Below are positions 24,686 through 34,268 of a stretch of DNA of 64,000 nucleotides, piece by piece (the stretch's first letter is position 1; each line of letters starts with the position of its first letter). This DNA is from Viridibacterium sp047600765 (lineage in GTDB: Bacteria; Pseudomonadota; Gammaproteobacteria; Burkholderiales; Rhodocyclaceae). Position numbers and translations under genes: made by a program. Where the stretch lies: contig JASGKF010000002.1 in NCBI GenBank assembly GCA_047600765.1, positions 496,001-560,000 on the forward strand, in the 5' to 3' direction. The notes beneath the pieces are model-generated. The model was given only the letters and a program-made list of their open reading frames with translations, did no database searches and was not told where the DNA came from.

Positions 24686-26093
24686 ATGACTCCCGCACAG
24701 TTCCTGCAGATCCTGTTCGCCCGCAAATGGCTGCTTGTCGGCGTTGCCAGCACCATCGTCGTACTGACGATGATCTACAGCTTCGTTTTGCCCAAGCAAT
24801 ATTCCGCCGCCGCCACCATCCTGGTGGATGCCAAGGGCATCGACCCGATCACGGGTCTGCCGACGCAAGCGGCCTTGCTGCCTTCGTTCATGAGCACGCA
24901 GATCGATATCCTCAAGAGCGATCGCGTCGCTCGTCGAGTCATCCGTTTGCTCAAGCTTGACCAGGTGCCGGGTTTCAAAGCCCAGTGGCAGGACGTCACG
25001 GGAGGCAAAGGTTCGTTCGACAAATGGCTGGCTGACATGGTCATCCAGCGCCTTGAGGTCAAGCCCTCGCGCGAATCCAACGTCTTCCAGGTGGAGTTCA
25101 CCTGGCCAGATCCGACTGCCGCTGCGGCGTTCGCCAACACCTTTGCTCAAGCCTATATCGATACCAACGTCGAGCTGCGCGTCGAACCGGCCAAGCAATA
25201 CGCTTCGTTCTTCATGGAACGGACCAAGACTGCTCGCGAAGAGCTTGAGGTTGCACAGAAACGCCTCTCCGACTATCAGCGGGAGCACGGCATTGTCGCT
25301 ACGGATGAGCGGCTGGACATCGAGACCAACCGCCTCAACGAATTGTCTACGCAACTGGTTGGCATACAGTCAGTGCGCATCGACTCTGCCTCGCGCCAGT
25401 TTGCCGCCTCGAACAAGGAGAACATGGCCGAGGTGCTGCAGAACCCCCTGGTGACCGGCCTCAAGTCCGATCTCGCCCGTATGGAAACCCAGCGCGACGA
25501 ACTCTCCAAGCGGCTTGGCAAGAATCACCCGGAGTATCTGAAGGTCGAGACAGAAATTGCCGGTTTGCGTGACAAGGTCGAAGTCGAGACAGCCAAAGTC
25601 ATTGCCTCCATCGGCACGAGCAATCGCGTCAACGTCCAGCGCGAAGGCGAGCTGCGCGCCGCGCTCGAAGTGCAAAAGAAGAAAGTGCTCGAACTCAAGC
25701 AGCAGCGTGACGACGTCAGCGTGTTGCAGAACGAGGTCGTCAGTGCCCAGCGCACACTGGACACCATCAACCAGCGCTTCACCCAGACCAATCTCGAAAG
25801 CCAGACGCAGCAGACCAACATCATCCTGCTCAATGCAGCGGTTGAGCCCATCCGGCACTCCAGTCCGCGCAAGTTCCTCAACCTCATCCTTTCAATGTTC
25901 TTCGGCACCTTCCTCGGCGTGGCGGCTGTGTTGCTGGCCGAAACCGTTCGACAAGCGCGTTCGCGGAATTGCCGAACTGCAGGACATTCTCGATGCCCCC
26001 GTGCTTGGCGTGATGCGTCGCGAACGCTCGCCGCGCCCCCGGTTTTTCTCCTGGTTTTCCCGTCGCCGCCCGTCCGGCATGCAGACGGCTTGA
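24686..26093 (+). CDS. epsF: Chain-length determinant protein EpsF (3' end frameshifted)
   Basis: A Wzz/PCP-type inner-membrane protein. An N-terminal helix at about 13–33 is followed by a Wzz domain, long periplasmic coiled coils (about 170–380), and a second membrane helix near 395–420 (LILSMFFGTFLGVAAVLL). The frame from 24686 then runs into TVRQARSRN and an unrelated tail ending inside epsG at 26203. One base skipped at about 25946 restores DKRVRGIAELQDILDAPVLG and a stop at 26093, 21 bp before epsG, which is the expected family ending (about 468 residues). So the sequence carries one extra base. It may be a mutation, recoding or sequence error. Confidence 0.85.
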
Positions 26094-26114
26094 CGCATTG
26101 CTATCGGGACATCA

Positions 26115-26981
26115 ATGAACACGGTTTCTACGGCAAGTCTCATGGCGACATCCCGCTCCATTGGCGCCATCCTCGTCGATGCAGGTCGTCTTTCTCCTGG
26201 TGACGCCGAGCGCGTACTGCGTTTGTCGCGCGAGAAAAACATCCGCTTTGGTGATGCTGCGCTGGAACTGCGCCTCATCACGGAAGCGGACATCAGCTTC
26301 GCCCTGTCACGTCAGTTCGACTACATATGCCTGCCGCCGGGCGACAAGAGCGTTTCCCGGGATGTCGTCGCTGCGTTCTCTCTCAATTCCCGCGCGCTCG
26401 AAGGGCTGCGAGCCCTGCGCACCCAGCTCATGCTGCGCTGGTTCGCTGCCGAACAGGAGCGCAAGGCACTCGCCATCGTCAGTTCCCGCCGCAAGGATGG
26501 CCGCAGCTGGATCGCCGCCAACCTCGCCGTGGTCTTCTCCCAGCTTGGTGAGCGTACCCTGCTCATTGACGCAGACATGCGCCACCCGGTTCAGCACGAG
26601 CACTTCCACCTCGACAATCGCGCCGGATTGTCGGCGTTGCTCAGCGGGCGAGGTGGCGATGAGCTCATCCGCCGCGTCGAATCTCTGCAGGGACTCTCTG
26701 TCCTGCCGGCCGGCGTGTCGCCGCCCAATGCGCAAGAACTGATTTCGCGACCCGCCTTCGGGCAACTCGTGTCTCATCTGTCCAGCCAGTTCGACGTCAT
26801 CCTCGTCGACACACCGCCCGCCAGCGAGTTTGCAGATGCGCAGGCTGTCGCAGCCAGTACTCGCGGCGCCTTGATGGTTGCCCGACGCCACCACACCTCG
26901 ACCAAAGAACTGCGCGAAGCGGCGGAGTTCATCGCACAGACGGGCGCCAGCATTGTTGGCAGCGCCATGAACGAATTCTGA
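26115..26981 (+). CDS. epsG: Chain-length determinant tyrosine kinase EpsG
   Basis: A BY-kinase-like ATPase of 288 residues, the cytoplasmic partner of EpsF. The N-terminal third (SIGAILVDAGRLSPGDAERVL) is a GspE-N-like domain typical of EpsG. The ATPase part has a degenerate Walker A, SSRRKDGRSWIAANLA (about 123–138, without the usual GK), a Walker A' LLIDADMRHP (149–158), and VILVDTPPASEF as Walker B. The C-terminus ends without a tyrosine cluster, as in this subfamily. It lies directly after epsF. Confidence 0.88.
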   Translation: MNTVSTASLMATSRSIGAILVDAGRLSPGDAERVLRLSREKNIRFGDAALELRLITEADISFALSRQFDYICLPPGDKSVSRDVVAAFSLNSRALEGLRALRTQLMLRWFAAEQERKALAIVSSRRKDGRSWIAANLAVVFSQLGERTLLIDADMRHPVQHEHFHLDNRAGLSALLSGRGGDELIRRVESLQGLSVLPAGVSPPNAQELISRPAFGQLVSHLSSQFDVILVDTPPASEFADAQAVAASTRGALMVARRHHTSTKELREAAEFIAQTGASIVGSAMNEF

Positions 26982-27025
26982 TCATTCACTCCTGTTCCCA
27001 GTAATCCAGACCAACGATCACCCGT

Positions 27026-28144
27026 ATGAAAGTCGCACTCATTACCGGCGTAACCGGCCAGGACGGCTCCTACCTTGCCGAATTCCTGCTCGCAAAAGGC
27101 TACGAAGTGCACGGCATCAAGCGCCGCGCCTCGTCCTTCAATACCCAGCGCGTAGACCACATCTACGAAGATCCGCACATCGAGAACGCCCGATTCAAAC
27201 TGCATTACGGCGACCTCTCCGATACCTCCAACCTCACGCGCATCCTCAAGGAAGTGCAGCCGGACGAGGTCTACAATCTCGGCGCCCAGTCACACGTTGC
27301 GGTCAGCTTCGAAGCGCCCGAATACACTGCTGACGTCGACGCCATCGGTACGCTGCGCCTGCTCGAAGCCATCCGTTTCCTCGGCCTCGAAAAGAAGACC
27401 CGCTTCTACCAGGCCTCCACTTCCGAGCTGTATGGCCTCGTGCAGGAAATCCCCCAGAAGGAAACCACTCCCTTCCACCCGCGCAGCCCCTACGCCGTTG
27501 CCAAGCTCTACGCCTACTGGATCGCCGTCAACTACCGCGAGGCCTACGGCATGTATGCCTGCAACGGCATCCTCTTCAACCACGAGTCTCCCCGTCGTGG
27601 CGAAACCTTCGTTACGCGCAAGATCACGCGTGGCCTCGCCAACATTGCCCAGGGTCTCGAAAAGTGCCTCTACATGGGCAACATCGATTCTCTGCGCGAT
27701 TGGGGCCACGCCAAAGACTATGTCCGCATGCAGTGGATGATGCTGCAGCAAGAGCAGCCCGAAGACTTCGTCATCGCCACGGGCGTGCAGTACAGCGTGC
27801 GTCAGTTCATCCAGTGGAGTGCCGAACATCTGGGCATCACACTGCAGTTCGAAGGCAGTGGCATTGATGAAGTCGGTATCGTTGCCAGCGTCGAAGGGGA
27901 CAAGGCCCCCGCGGTCAAACCCGGTGATGTGCTCGTACGTATCGACCCGCGCTACTTCCGCCCCGCCGAAGTCGAGACCTTGCTGGGCGACCCCACCAAG
28001 GCCAAACAGAAACTGGGTTGGGTGCCGGAGATCACGGTGCAAGAGATGTGCGAAGAGATGGTCGCCGCCGACCTCGAGTCCGCCCGCCGCCATGCCTTGC
28101 TCAAGAAGCATGGTTTTGACGTGGCTGTGAGTGCGGAGCGCTGA
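27026..28144 (+). CDS. gmd: GDP-mannose 4,6-dehydratase
   Basis: Gmd, 372 residues, converts GDP-mannose to GDP-4-keto-6-deoxymannose, the first step to GDP-fucose. A Rossmann SDR fold is shown by TGVTGQDGSYLAEFLL, the active-site STSELYG, and YAVAKLYAYW carrying the YxxxK pair. The length matches the family. The fcl gene begins one base after its stop, so both enzymes are made together. This predicts a 6-deoxyhexose, probably L-fucose, in the repeat unit. Confidence 0.95.
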   Translation: MKVALITGVTGQDGSYLAEFLLAKGYEVHGIKRRASSFNTQRVDHIYEDPHIENARFKLHYGDLSDTSNLTRILKEVQPDEVYNLGAQSHVAVSFEAPEYTADVDAIGTLRLLEAIRFLGLEKKTRFYQASTSELYGLVQEIPQKETTPFHPRSPYAVAKLYAYWIAVNYREAYGMYACNGILFNHESPRRGETFVTRKITRGLANIAQGLEKCLYMGNIDSLRDWGHAKDYVRMQWMMLQQEQPEDFVIATGVQYSVRQFIQWSAEHLGITLQFEGSGIDEVGIVASVEGDKAPAVKPGDVLVRIDPRYFRPAEVETLLGDPTKAKQKLGWVPEITVQEMCEEMVAADLESARRHALLKKHGFDVAVSAER

Positions 28145-28145
28145 A

Positions 28146-29132
28146 ATGAACAAGGGCTCCCGTATCTACGTTGCGGGCCATCGCGGCCTCGTCGGTTCAG
28201 CAATCGTCCGTCAGCTCGAAGCGGCGGGCCACACGGGTCTGATCCGGCGCACGCACGCCGAGCTTGATCTCACCGATGCAGCCGCAACCGATGCGTTCTT
28301 CGCGGCCGAGAAGCCCGAGTACGTTTTTCTCGCGGCAGCCAAGGTGGGCGGCATCGTGGCCAACAACACCTACCCCGGCGAGTTCATCCGCGACAACCTG
28401 GCGATCCAGAACAACGTCATCCACGCCGCGTGGCGACATGGTGTGACCCGTCTGCTGTTTCTCGGTTCGAGCTGCATTTACCCCAAGCTCGCGCCGCAGC
28501 CGATGAAGGAAGAACATCTCCTGACCGGCCCCCTCGAACCCACCAACCGTCCATACGCTCTGGCCAAGATCGCTGGCATTGAAATGTGCTGGAGCTACAA
28601 CCGCCAGTACGGCACCAAATACCTTGCCGCCATGCCGACCAACCTCTACGGTCCCGGCGACAACTATCACCCAGAGAACAGCCACGTCATTCCGGCTTTG
28701 CTGCGCAAGTTCCACGAAGCAAAGACCAGTGCGGCGCCTGCGGTGACCGTGTGGGGTACGGGGACACCGCGTCGCGAGTTCCTCTACAGCGACGACATGG
28801 CCGAAGCCTGCGTGTACCTCATGAGCCTGCCCGACGCAGAGTACGAGAAGCTCCTGGGCAGCGACGAAAGCAAGACCGGACGCTTCGAGCCACCCTTGAT
28901 CAATGTCGGCGTGGGCGATGACGTGACGATCCGCGAACTGGCCGGACTGGTGCGCGACGTTGTCGGCTACACGGGTGACATCGTGTTCGACACCACCAAG
29001 CCCGATGGCACGCCACGCAAGCTCATGGATGTGTCGCGCCTTTCCGCCAGTGGCTGGAAGGCACGTACCGGCTTGCAGGCCGGTTTACAGGTCGCCTACG
29101 CCGACATGCTGCGTGGAATGGTGCAGCGATGA
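28146..29132 (+). CDS. fcl: GDP-L-fucose synthase
   Basis: A 328-residue SDR epimerase-reductase (WcaG/Fcl) that completes GDP-L-fucose from the Gmd product. It shows the N-terminal VAGHRGLVGSAIVRQL nucleotide loop, LGSSCIYPKLAPQP, and the catalytic YALAKIAG. The ATG at 28146 follows the gmd stop by one base. An upstream in-frame start would overlap gmd and is less likely. The exosortase B gene overlaps its stop by 4 bp. Confidence 0.95.
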   Translation: MNKGSRIYVAGHRGLVGSAIVRQLEAAGHTGLIRRTHAELDLTDAAATDAFFAAEKPEYVFLAAAKVGGIVANNTYPGEFIRDNLAIQNNVIHAAWRHGVTRLLFLGSSCIYPKLAPQPMKEEHLLTGPLEPTNRPYALAKIAGIEMCWSYNRQYGTKYLAAMPTNLYGPGDNYHPENSHVIPALLRKFHEAKTSAAPAVTVWGTGTPRREFLYSDDMAEACVYLMSLPDAEYEKLLGSDESKTGRFEPPLINVGVGDDVTIRELAGLVRDVVGYTGDIVFDTTKPDGTPRKLMDVSRLSASGWKARTGLQAGLQVAYADMLRGMVQR

Positions 29133-30025
29133 GCGACAAAGCCTTGCTGGCGCTGCCGACCCCGGTGCAGCTGCTGCAAGGCGCGCGGGGCAACGTGGAC
29201 CTCACGCTCATGCTCGCGGGCCTGGCCGCGATGTTCGTGCCAACCTTCTGGGGGCTGATGGCCTCCGGTTTGTGGACCGATGACGAACATGCTCACGGTC
29301 CCATCATCTTCGTGCTGGCGCACTGGCTGATCTGGAATGTCTGGTCGCGCTACGAAGCCCCGGCTGACGCGCGGCCGGCGCCCATCCTTGGCTGGGTTTG
29401 CCTTGTCTTTGCGGCCCTGTTGTATCTGCCCGGGCGCATCGTTGATCTCATCTACTTCGAGGTCGCCGCCTACGTCGTGGCCCTGACAGGCGTCATCTTC
29501 CTGTCGGGCGGCAAGCCACTCGCGAAAGTCATGATCTTCCCGCTGGTGTTCATGCTCTTCATGATTCCCTTGCCCAATGCGCTCGTAGGGCCGATCAGCG
29601 AAATTCTCAAGACCGGCGTGTCCGCTGTCACCGAAGAAGTGCTCTACGCCGTGGGATATCCCATTTCGCGCACCGGCGTCATCATCGCCATCGGTCAATA
29701 CCAGCTGCTGGTGGCGGACGCCTGCGCCGGCATGCGCACCCTTTTCATGCTCGAAGCCCTGGGTGTCTTCTACCTCAACGTCGTGCGGCACACCTCCATG
29801 CTGCGCAACTTCACCCTGCCGCTGCTGATCGTGCCCATTTCGTTTACGGCTAACGTCGTGCGCGTCATCGTGCTGGCTTTGATCACCTACTACTTCGGTG
29901 ACGAAGCGGGGCAGGGCTTCCTGCATGGATTCGCCGGCATGGTGTTGTTCCTGTCCGGGCTCGTCTTCATGCTGATCGCAGACAAACTGCTGCGAATGAT
30001 CGGGAACCGTTTCCGTGGCCGCTGA
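29129..30025 (+). CDS. xrtB: Exosortase B
   Basis: An eight-helix-type membrane cysteine transpeptidase of 298 residues (EpsH/XrtB). The exosortase catalytic residues are visible: Cys199 in VADACAGMRTL, Arg245 in FTANVVRVIVLALIT, and His266 in GFLHGFAGMVLF. It cleaves PEP-CTERM signals in secreted proteins and probably attaches them to a surface glycan or lipid. It is placed between fcl and epsI, overlapping both, which is the usual B-type order. Likely substrates are the proteins at 13483 and 21716, plus others elsewhere. Confidence 0.95.
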   Translation: MSDKALLALPTPVQLLQGARGNVDLTLMLAGLAAMFVPTFWGLMASGLWTDDEHAHGPIIFVLAHWLIWNVWSRYEAPADARPAPILGWVCLVFAALLYLPGRIVDLIYFEVAAYVVALTGVIFLSGGKPLAKVMIFPLVFMLFMIPLPNALVGPISEILKTGVSAVTEEVLYAVGYPISRTGVIIAIGQYQLLVADACAGMRTLFMLEALGVFYLNVVRHTSMLRNFTLPLLIVPISFTANVVRVIVLALITYYFGDEAGQGFLHGFAGMVLFLSGLVFMLIADKLLRMIGNRFRGR

Positions 30026-30746
30026 CACCTTGCCCCGCCAGATGCTGCCTGCGCGAAGCTTCGCTACGCGTGGCCTCACCGTAGCGATCTTTCTCGTAGC
30101 CCTGGCCCTGATCGGCCTGGTGCTGACACCGCGGACGCTGTGGTACGCCCATATCGGCAAGCCGGACTACGAGCAGCTGACTCCCAAGACTTTCGGTGAC
30201 TGGGTGCTGCTCGACGACGGCCGCTCCGCCATCATCGATCCCGTGCGCGAGGCTTCGCTGATCGGCGTGTACTCGCAGGTCGTCAGCCGCACCTACCTGC
30301 ATCGCCCGACGGGTCGTCGCATCATGCTGTCGCTGGCCTATGGCGACGAGCAGAGCTACTCCAAGTTGCTGCACCGGCCGGAGTCCTGCTACTCCTCGCA
30401 AGGCTTCCGCATCGAAACCTTCTCGCCGGCGGTGCTGTCGGTGGGGCAGACCCGTGTCGGGGGATTCCACATGCGCGCCACGCTGGGCCCGCGCATCGAA
30501 CAGGTGTCCTACTTCATCCGCATGGGTGACGAGATCGTCGCTGGCACGGGCATTTCGATGAACCTCGTGCGCATGCACCTGGCCTCGCAGGGCTTCATCG
30601 GTGATGGACTGCTGTTCCGCACTTCTGAAATCTCCAGCGACGAGACGGCTTCGCAGCAGCTGCAAGAGGTGTTCCGCGCCGATTTCCTGGCCGCCATCAA
30701 GCAGGCGGACCGACGCGCGTTCTTCGGCGCCCTGACGCAGTCCTGA
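30015..30746 (+). CDS. epsI: Exosortase-associated protein EpsI (B type)
   Basis: A protein of 243 residues with one N-terminal membrane helix (about 19–38) and a periplasmic DUF3485 domain. Recognisable blocks are TFGDWVLLDDG, VVSRTYLHRPTGRRIMLSLAY, and HRPESCYSSQGF with a conserved cysteine. In many exosortase systems EpsI is a separate protein, in others it is fused to the exosortase; here it is separate. GTG at 30015 overlaps xrtB by 11 bp. It is thought to aid the exosortase reaction. Confidence 0.92.
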   Translation: MAADTLPRQMLPARSFATRGLTVAIFLVALALIGLVLTPRTLWYAHIGKPDYEQLTPKTFGDWVLLDDGRSAIIDPVREASLIGVYSQVVSRTYLHRPTGRRIMLSLAYGDEQSYSKLLHRPESCYSSQGFRIETFSPAVLSVGQTRVGGFHMRATLGPRIEQVSYFIRMGDEIVAGTGISMNLVRMHLASQGFIGDGLLFRTSEISSDETASQQLQEVFRADFLAAIKQADRRAFFGALTQS

Positions 30747-30754
30747 GGCCCGCG

Positions 30755-31813
30755 ATGGCGACGTCGCGGCTGCACATCCTCTACCTTGGCCCGGTCAGCG
30801 GCACCTGCCTTGATCGTGCCAACGCACTGCGCCGGCTGGGCCATCAGGTCGAGCACATCGAGCTGCGTCGCCTGCTACCCGCCACGCCCTGGGTTGATCG
30901 CATCACCTGGCGCTTGGGTGGGCAATACTTCGAGCGCCTGATCTGCGCCCGCTTGCCGGCACAACTGCAACAGGCTCGCTACGACCTCTGCTACGTCGAT
31001 GGTGGCGAATGGGTGACGCCGCGCGTCATCGCCACCCTGCGCCGCGTAGCAGGCCGGGTGCTTGCCTACAGCATCGACGATCCTTTCGGTCCGCGCGATG
31101 GCAGGCGCTATACCGCGCTCCGCCAGAGCCAGCCTTTCTACGATCTGCAAGTCGTCGTGCGCCCGGTCAATCAGCAGGAAGCGCTGGCGCTCGGCGCACG
31201 GAAAGTGCTGCGCGTCTTCATGACCGCAGACGAGATTTCGCATGCACCACGTGAGCTTGCAGAGGGAGACCACGAAACCTGGGACAGCGAGGTGTTGTTC
31301 CTGGGTACCTGGTTTCCCGAGCGCGGCCCGTTCCTGCTGGACCTGTTGCGTCGCGGAGTGCCCTTGTCCATTCGCGGACCCAACTGGCACAAGGCGCCCG
31401 AGTGGTCGCAACTGAAGGCTTGCTGGAAAGGCGGTGCCGTGGCCGGTGACGACTATGCCAAGGCCCTGCAATGCGCCAAGCTCAATCTTGGTTTGCTGTC
31501 GAAGGGCAATCGCGACATGCACACCACCCGCTCGATGGAAATCCCCGCACTGGGGGCGCTGCTCTGCGCTGAGCGGACTGCCGAGCACACCGCCATGTAC
31601 GCCGAAGGGGTCGAAGCCCTGTTCTGGAGTGACGCGGAAGAGTGCGCCGCCGTGAGCATGGCCGCACTGGCTGACGAGCCCCGTCGGCTGGCCATTGCAC
31701 AGGCCGGGCACGCACGGCTGGGTGTCAATGCGCACTACAACGAGCCGACTCTGGCGCGCATTCTCGACGAGGCGTTCAGCGGCACTCAGACCCCCGTCGC
31801 GGTGCCGGCATGA
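30755..31813 (+). CDS. CgeB-like glycosyltransferase family protein
   Basis: A cytoplasmic protein of 352 residues with two Rossmann-like halves: an N-terminal part (HILYLGPVSGTCLDRANALR) and a C-terminal Glyco_trans_1_2-like part with LFLGTWFPERGPF, KLNLGLLSKGN, HTTRSMEIPALGALL and a glutamate in SMEIPA for nucleotide-sugar binding. The pattern resembles CgeB/DUF3880 spore-maturation-type glycosyltransferases. Sugar specificity cannot be inferred. It begins 8 bp after epsI and overlaps wzx by 4 bp. Confidence 0.78.
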   Translation: MATSRLHILYLGPVSGTCLDRANALRRLGHQVEHIELRRLLPATPWVDRITWRLGGQYFERLICARLPAQLQQARYDLCYVDGGEWVTPRVIATLRRVAGRVLAYSIDDPFGPRDGRRYTALRQSQPFYDLQVVVRPVNQQEALALGARKVLRVFMTADEISHAPRELAEGDHETWDSEVLFLGTWFPERGPFLLDLLRRGVPLSIRGPNWHKAPEWSQLKACWKGGAVAGDDYAKALQCAKLNLGLLSKGNRDMHTTRSMEIPALGALLCAERTAEHTAMYAEGVEALFWSDAEECAAVSMAALADEPRRLAIAQAGHARLGVNAHYNEPTLARILDEAFSGTQTPVAVPA

Positions 31814-33111
31814 GCAACGGACTCTTCCGACGCATACTCGCCGGCACAGGCGCCAATGCTTTCGGGCAAGCGGTCAACATAGGCATCCAGCTCGCCTCGC
31901 TGCCCCTGTTCCTGTGGCGCTGGGATCTTGCGACCTATGGTCAGTGGCTGCTGCTTTCGGCGGTGCCTGCTTATGTGGCGATGGCTGACGTCGGCATGGT
32001 CACCACCGCCGGTAACCGCATGACCATGGCACTGGGGGCAGGACAGGTGACCGAAGCACGACGCGTGTTCCAGACGGCACAAGCCTTCATGCTGCTGGTA
32101 TGCGGCGCGCTGGCCTTGCTGCTGGTGCCGGCCATCCTGCTCCTGCCTCTGTCCGTGCTGGGTGACACCAGTGCGCGCATTGCACTCTCTGCCCTCGTTC
32201 TGGGCGTGTTGATGAGCCTGTGCGGCGGTTTGTCCGAAGCCGTATTCAAGGCCACGGGTCGCTACGCGCAAGGCACGATGCTGGGCAACCTCGTGCGCCT
32301 GCTGGAGTGGGGCGGTTACATGCTGGGTCTGTGGCTCGATGGCAGTTTCGCCGCCGTCGCGCTTGGCGGGCTGGCGGCCCGCACGGCTGGCACGCTGGCT
32401 GCGGCCTGGCTCAGTCAGGCTTCCACGCACGGCCTGGCCTGGGGCTTGGGCGAAGCCAGCGGGCAAGAGGTTCGCGCCATGCTGCGTCCCGCGCTGTCAT
32501 TCATGGTGTTCCCGCTGACCAATGCCATCAGCTTCCAGGGCGTGACCCTGCTGGTTGGCAGCCTGTTCGGGCCGGCCATCGTGGCCTTGTTCAACACCTA
32601 CCGCACCATCGCCCGCGTGGCTGTGCAGCTCACCGCCATTTTCAGTCACGCCTTGTGGCCCGAGTTCTCGCGGCTCTACGGCGCCGGTGGCAGTTCGGCC
32701 ATGCTGCCGTTGTTCCGTCGCGGTGCGTGGCTCGCCGCCGCACAGGCTGTCGGTCTGAGTGCCATGCTGTATTTCGCTGCGCCCTTGTTGTTGCGGATCT
32801 GGACACATGGCGAAATCGAATTTGTGCCTTCTGTCATGTTGCTGATGCTTTTGTATGCGATGTTTGGCGGCCTGTGGCATGTGCCGCGCATCCTGCTCAT
32901 GGCCATCAACCGTCACGGTTCGCTGGCGCTGTGGACCCTGTTGATGGGCGTTGCGTGCGTGGCCTTCGCCGCGCTGTTCGGTCACTGGTGGCAGCTGAAG
33001 GGCGTGGTGCTCGCCATGCTCGTCACGGAAGTCGGCATCGCAGGTGTCTGCATGGGGTTTGCCCTGTCGGTCTTGCGTGGTGCCGCTCCCTTGGTAAAGG
33101 TTTCAGCGTGA
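31810..33111 (+). CDS. Polysaccharide flippase (Wzx-like, MOP superfamily)
   Basis: An integral membrane protein of 433 residues with about twelve to fourteen helices, in the oligosaccharide-flippase/PST branch of the MOP superfamily. Features are the N-terminal NAFGQAVNIGIQLASLPLFL and helix pairs throughout. It should flip the lipid-linked repeat unit from the cytoplasmic to the periplasmic face. It overlaps the preceding glycosyltransferase gene by 4 bp and the next by 4 bp (GTGA). Together with the following membrane protein at 34265 it implies a Wzx/Wzy-dependent route. Confidence 0.85.
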   Translation: MSNGLFRRILAGTGANAFGQAVNIGIQLASLPLFLWRWDLATYGQWLLLSAVPAYVAMADVGMVTTAGNRMTMALGAGQVTEARRVFQTAQAFMLLVCGALALLLVPAILLLPLSVLGDTSARIALSALVLGVLMSLCGGLSEAVFKATGRYAQGTMLGNLVRLLEWGGYMLGLWLDGSFAAVALGGLAARTAGTLAAAWLSQASTHGLAWGLGEASGQEVRAMLRPALSFMVFPLTNAISFQGVTLLVGSLFGPAIVALFNTYRTIARVAVQLTAIFSHALWPEFSRLYGAGGSSAMLPLFRRGAWLAAAQAVGLSAMLYFAAPLLLRIWTHGEIEFVPSVMLLMLLYAMFGGLWHVPRILLMAINRHGSLALWTLLMGVACVAFAALFGHWWQLKGVVLAMLVTEVGIAGVCMGFALSVLRGAAPLVKVSA

Positions 33112-34268
33112 AAGTCGTCCTCTCCACCATCGGCAAGTTCCACACCTTCGATCTCGCGCGCCAGTTGCATGCGCGCGGCGCGCTGTCAGCCGTATTCACC
33201 GGCTACCCCTCGTTCAAGCTGCGCAACGAAGGCTTGCCCGCCAGCATGATCCGCAGCTTCGCCTGGGTGCATGGCCCCTACATGGGCTTTCCGCAATTGC
33301 ACAAGCTGGGCGCAGGCTTCATCCGCGAGATGGAGTTCTTCGACAAGATCACCTTCGATCGCTACTCGGCCATGCGTTTGCCGGCTTGCGACGTTTTTGT
33401 CGGCCTGTCGGGTTCGGCGCTGCTCACCGGGCGCAAGGTGCGCCAGCGTGGCGGGCGTTATGTCTGCGACCGTGGCTCGACGCATATCCGCGCGCAAGAC
33501 GCGTTGCTGCGCGCTGAGCACGCAGAGTGGGGCGTGCCCTGGAGCGGCGTTGACCCGCGCGTCATCGCTCGCGAAGAGGCTGAGTACGCCGAGGCAGACC
33601 TCATCACCGTGCCCTCGCACTTCAACCGCGAAACCTTTCTTGCGCACGGCGTACCTGCCGACAAGCTCGCTGTGCTGCCCTATGGTGTCGACCTGTCGCG
33701 CTTCCAGCCTGTTGGCAGCCCCGATCCACAAACCTTCGATGTGCTGTTCGTCGGCGGCATGTCGCTGCGCAAAGGTGTGCAATACCTCGTTCAGGCTTGG
33801 CGCCAGCTGCAGCATCCGCGCAAGTCACTCACCTTCGTCGGCAGCCCTGCGCCCGAGCTGATCGCCCTGTTGCGCCAGCGCGGCCTGTGGCCTGAAGAGG
33901 CACGCGTGCTGGGCCACATGCCGCAGTCGCAGCTCAAGGAGGTGATGAGCCGTTCGCACGTCATGGTGTTGCCCAGCATCGAAGAAGGCCTGGCGCTCGT
34001 GCAGGCACAGAGCATGGCCTGCGGCTGCCCTGTCATCGCGACCACGCACACCGGATCTGAAGACCTCTTCACCGACGGTGCAGAAGGCTTCATCGTGCCG
34101 CCGCGTGATGCGGATGCGTTGGCAGCGCGTCTGCAACGACTGGCGGACGACAAAGTGTTGCGTGACGCCATGTCGCAGGCCGCCCTCAGCAAGGTGCGCA
34201 GCATCGGTGGCTGGGATGCCTACGGTGTGCGAGCCGGCGATCTGTACGAAGGCTTGGTGCGGCAATGA
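33108..34268 (+). CDS. Group 1 (GT4-type) glycosyltransferase
   Basis: A GT-B fold enzyme of 386 residues. The donor-binding C-terminal domain shows LFVGGMSLRKGVQYLVQAW and the family signature LPSIEEGLALVQAQSMACGCPVI (E-x7-E), then TTHTGSEDL. The GTG start at 33108 overlaps the flippase stop and is preceded by AAAGG 8 bases upstream, so it was preferred to a much longer open frame that would run through wzx. The first domain has HTFDLARQLHARG. Linkage and sugar are unknown. Confidence 0.9.
   Translation: MKVVLSTIGKFHTFDLARQLHARGALSAVFTGYPSFKLRNEGLPASMIRSFAWVHGPYMGFPQLHKLGAGFIREMEFFDKITFDRYSAMRLPACDVFVGLSGSALLTGRKVRQRGGRYVCDRGSTHIRAQDALLRAEHAEWGVPWSGVDPRVIAREEAEYAEADLITVPSHFNRETFLAHGVPADKLAVLPYGVDLSRFQPVGSPDPQTFDVLFVGGMSLRKGVQYLVQAWRQLQHPRKSLTFVGSPAPELIALLRQRGLWPEEARVLGHMPQSQLKEVMSRSHVMVLPSIEEGLALVQAQSMACGCPVIATTHTGSEDLFTDGAEGFIVPPRDADALAARLQRLADDKVLRDAMSQAALSKVRSIGGWDAYGVRAGDLYEGLVRQ

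Noticed and set aside
32220..33107. Long N-terminal extension of the glycosyltransferase that would overlap wzx
   Set aside because: The extension reads as low-complexity Arg/His sequence, wzx is convincing in the other frame, and the GTG at 33108 has a good ribosome binding site.
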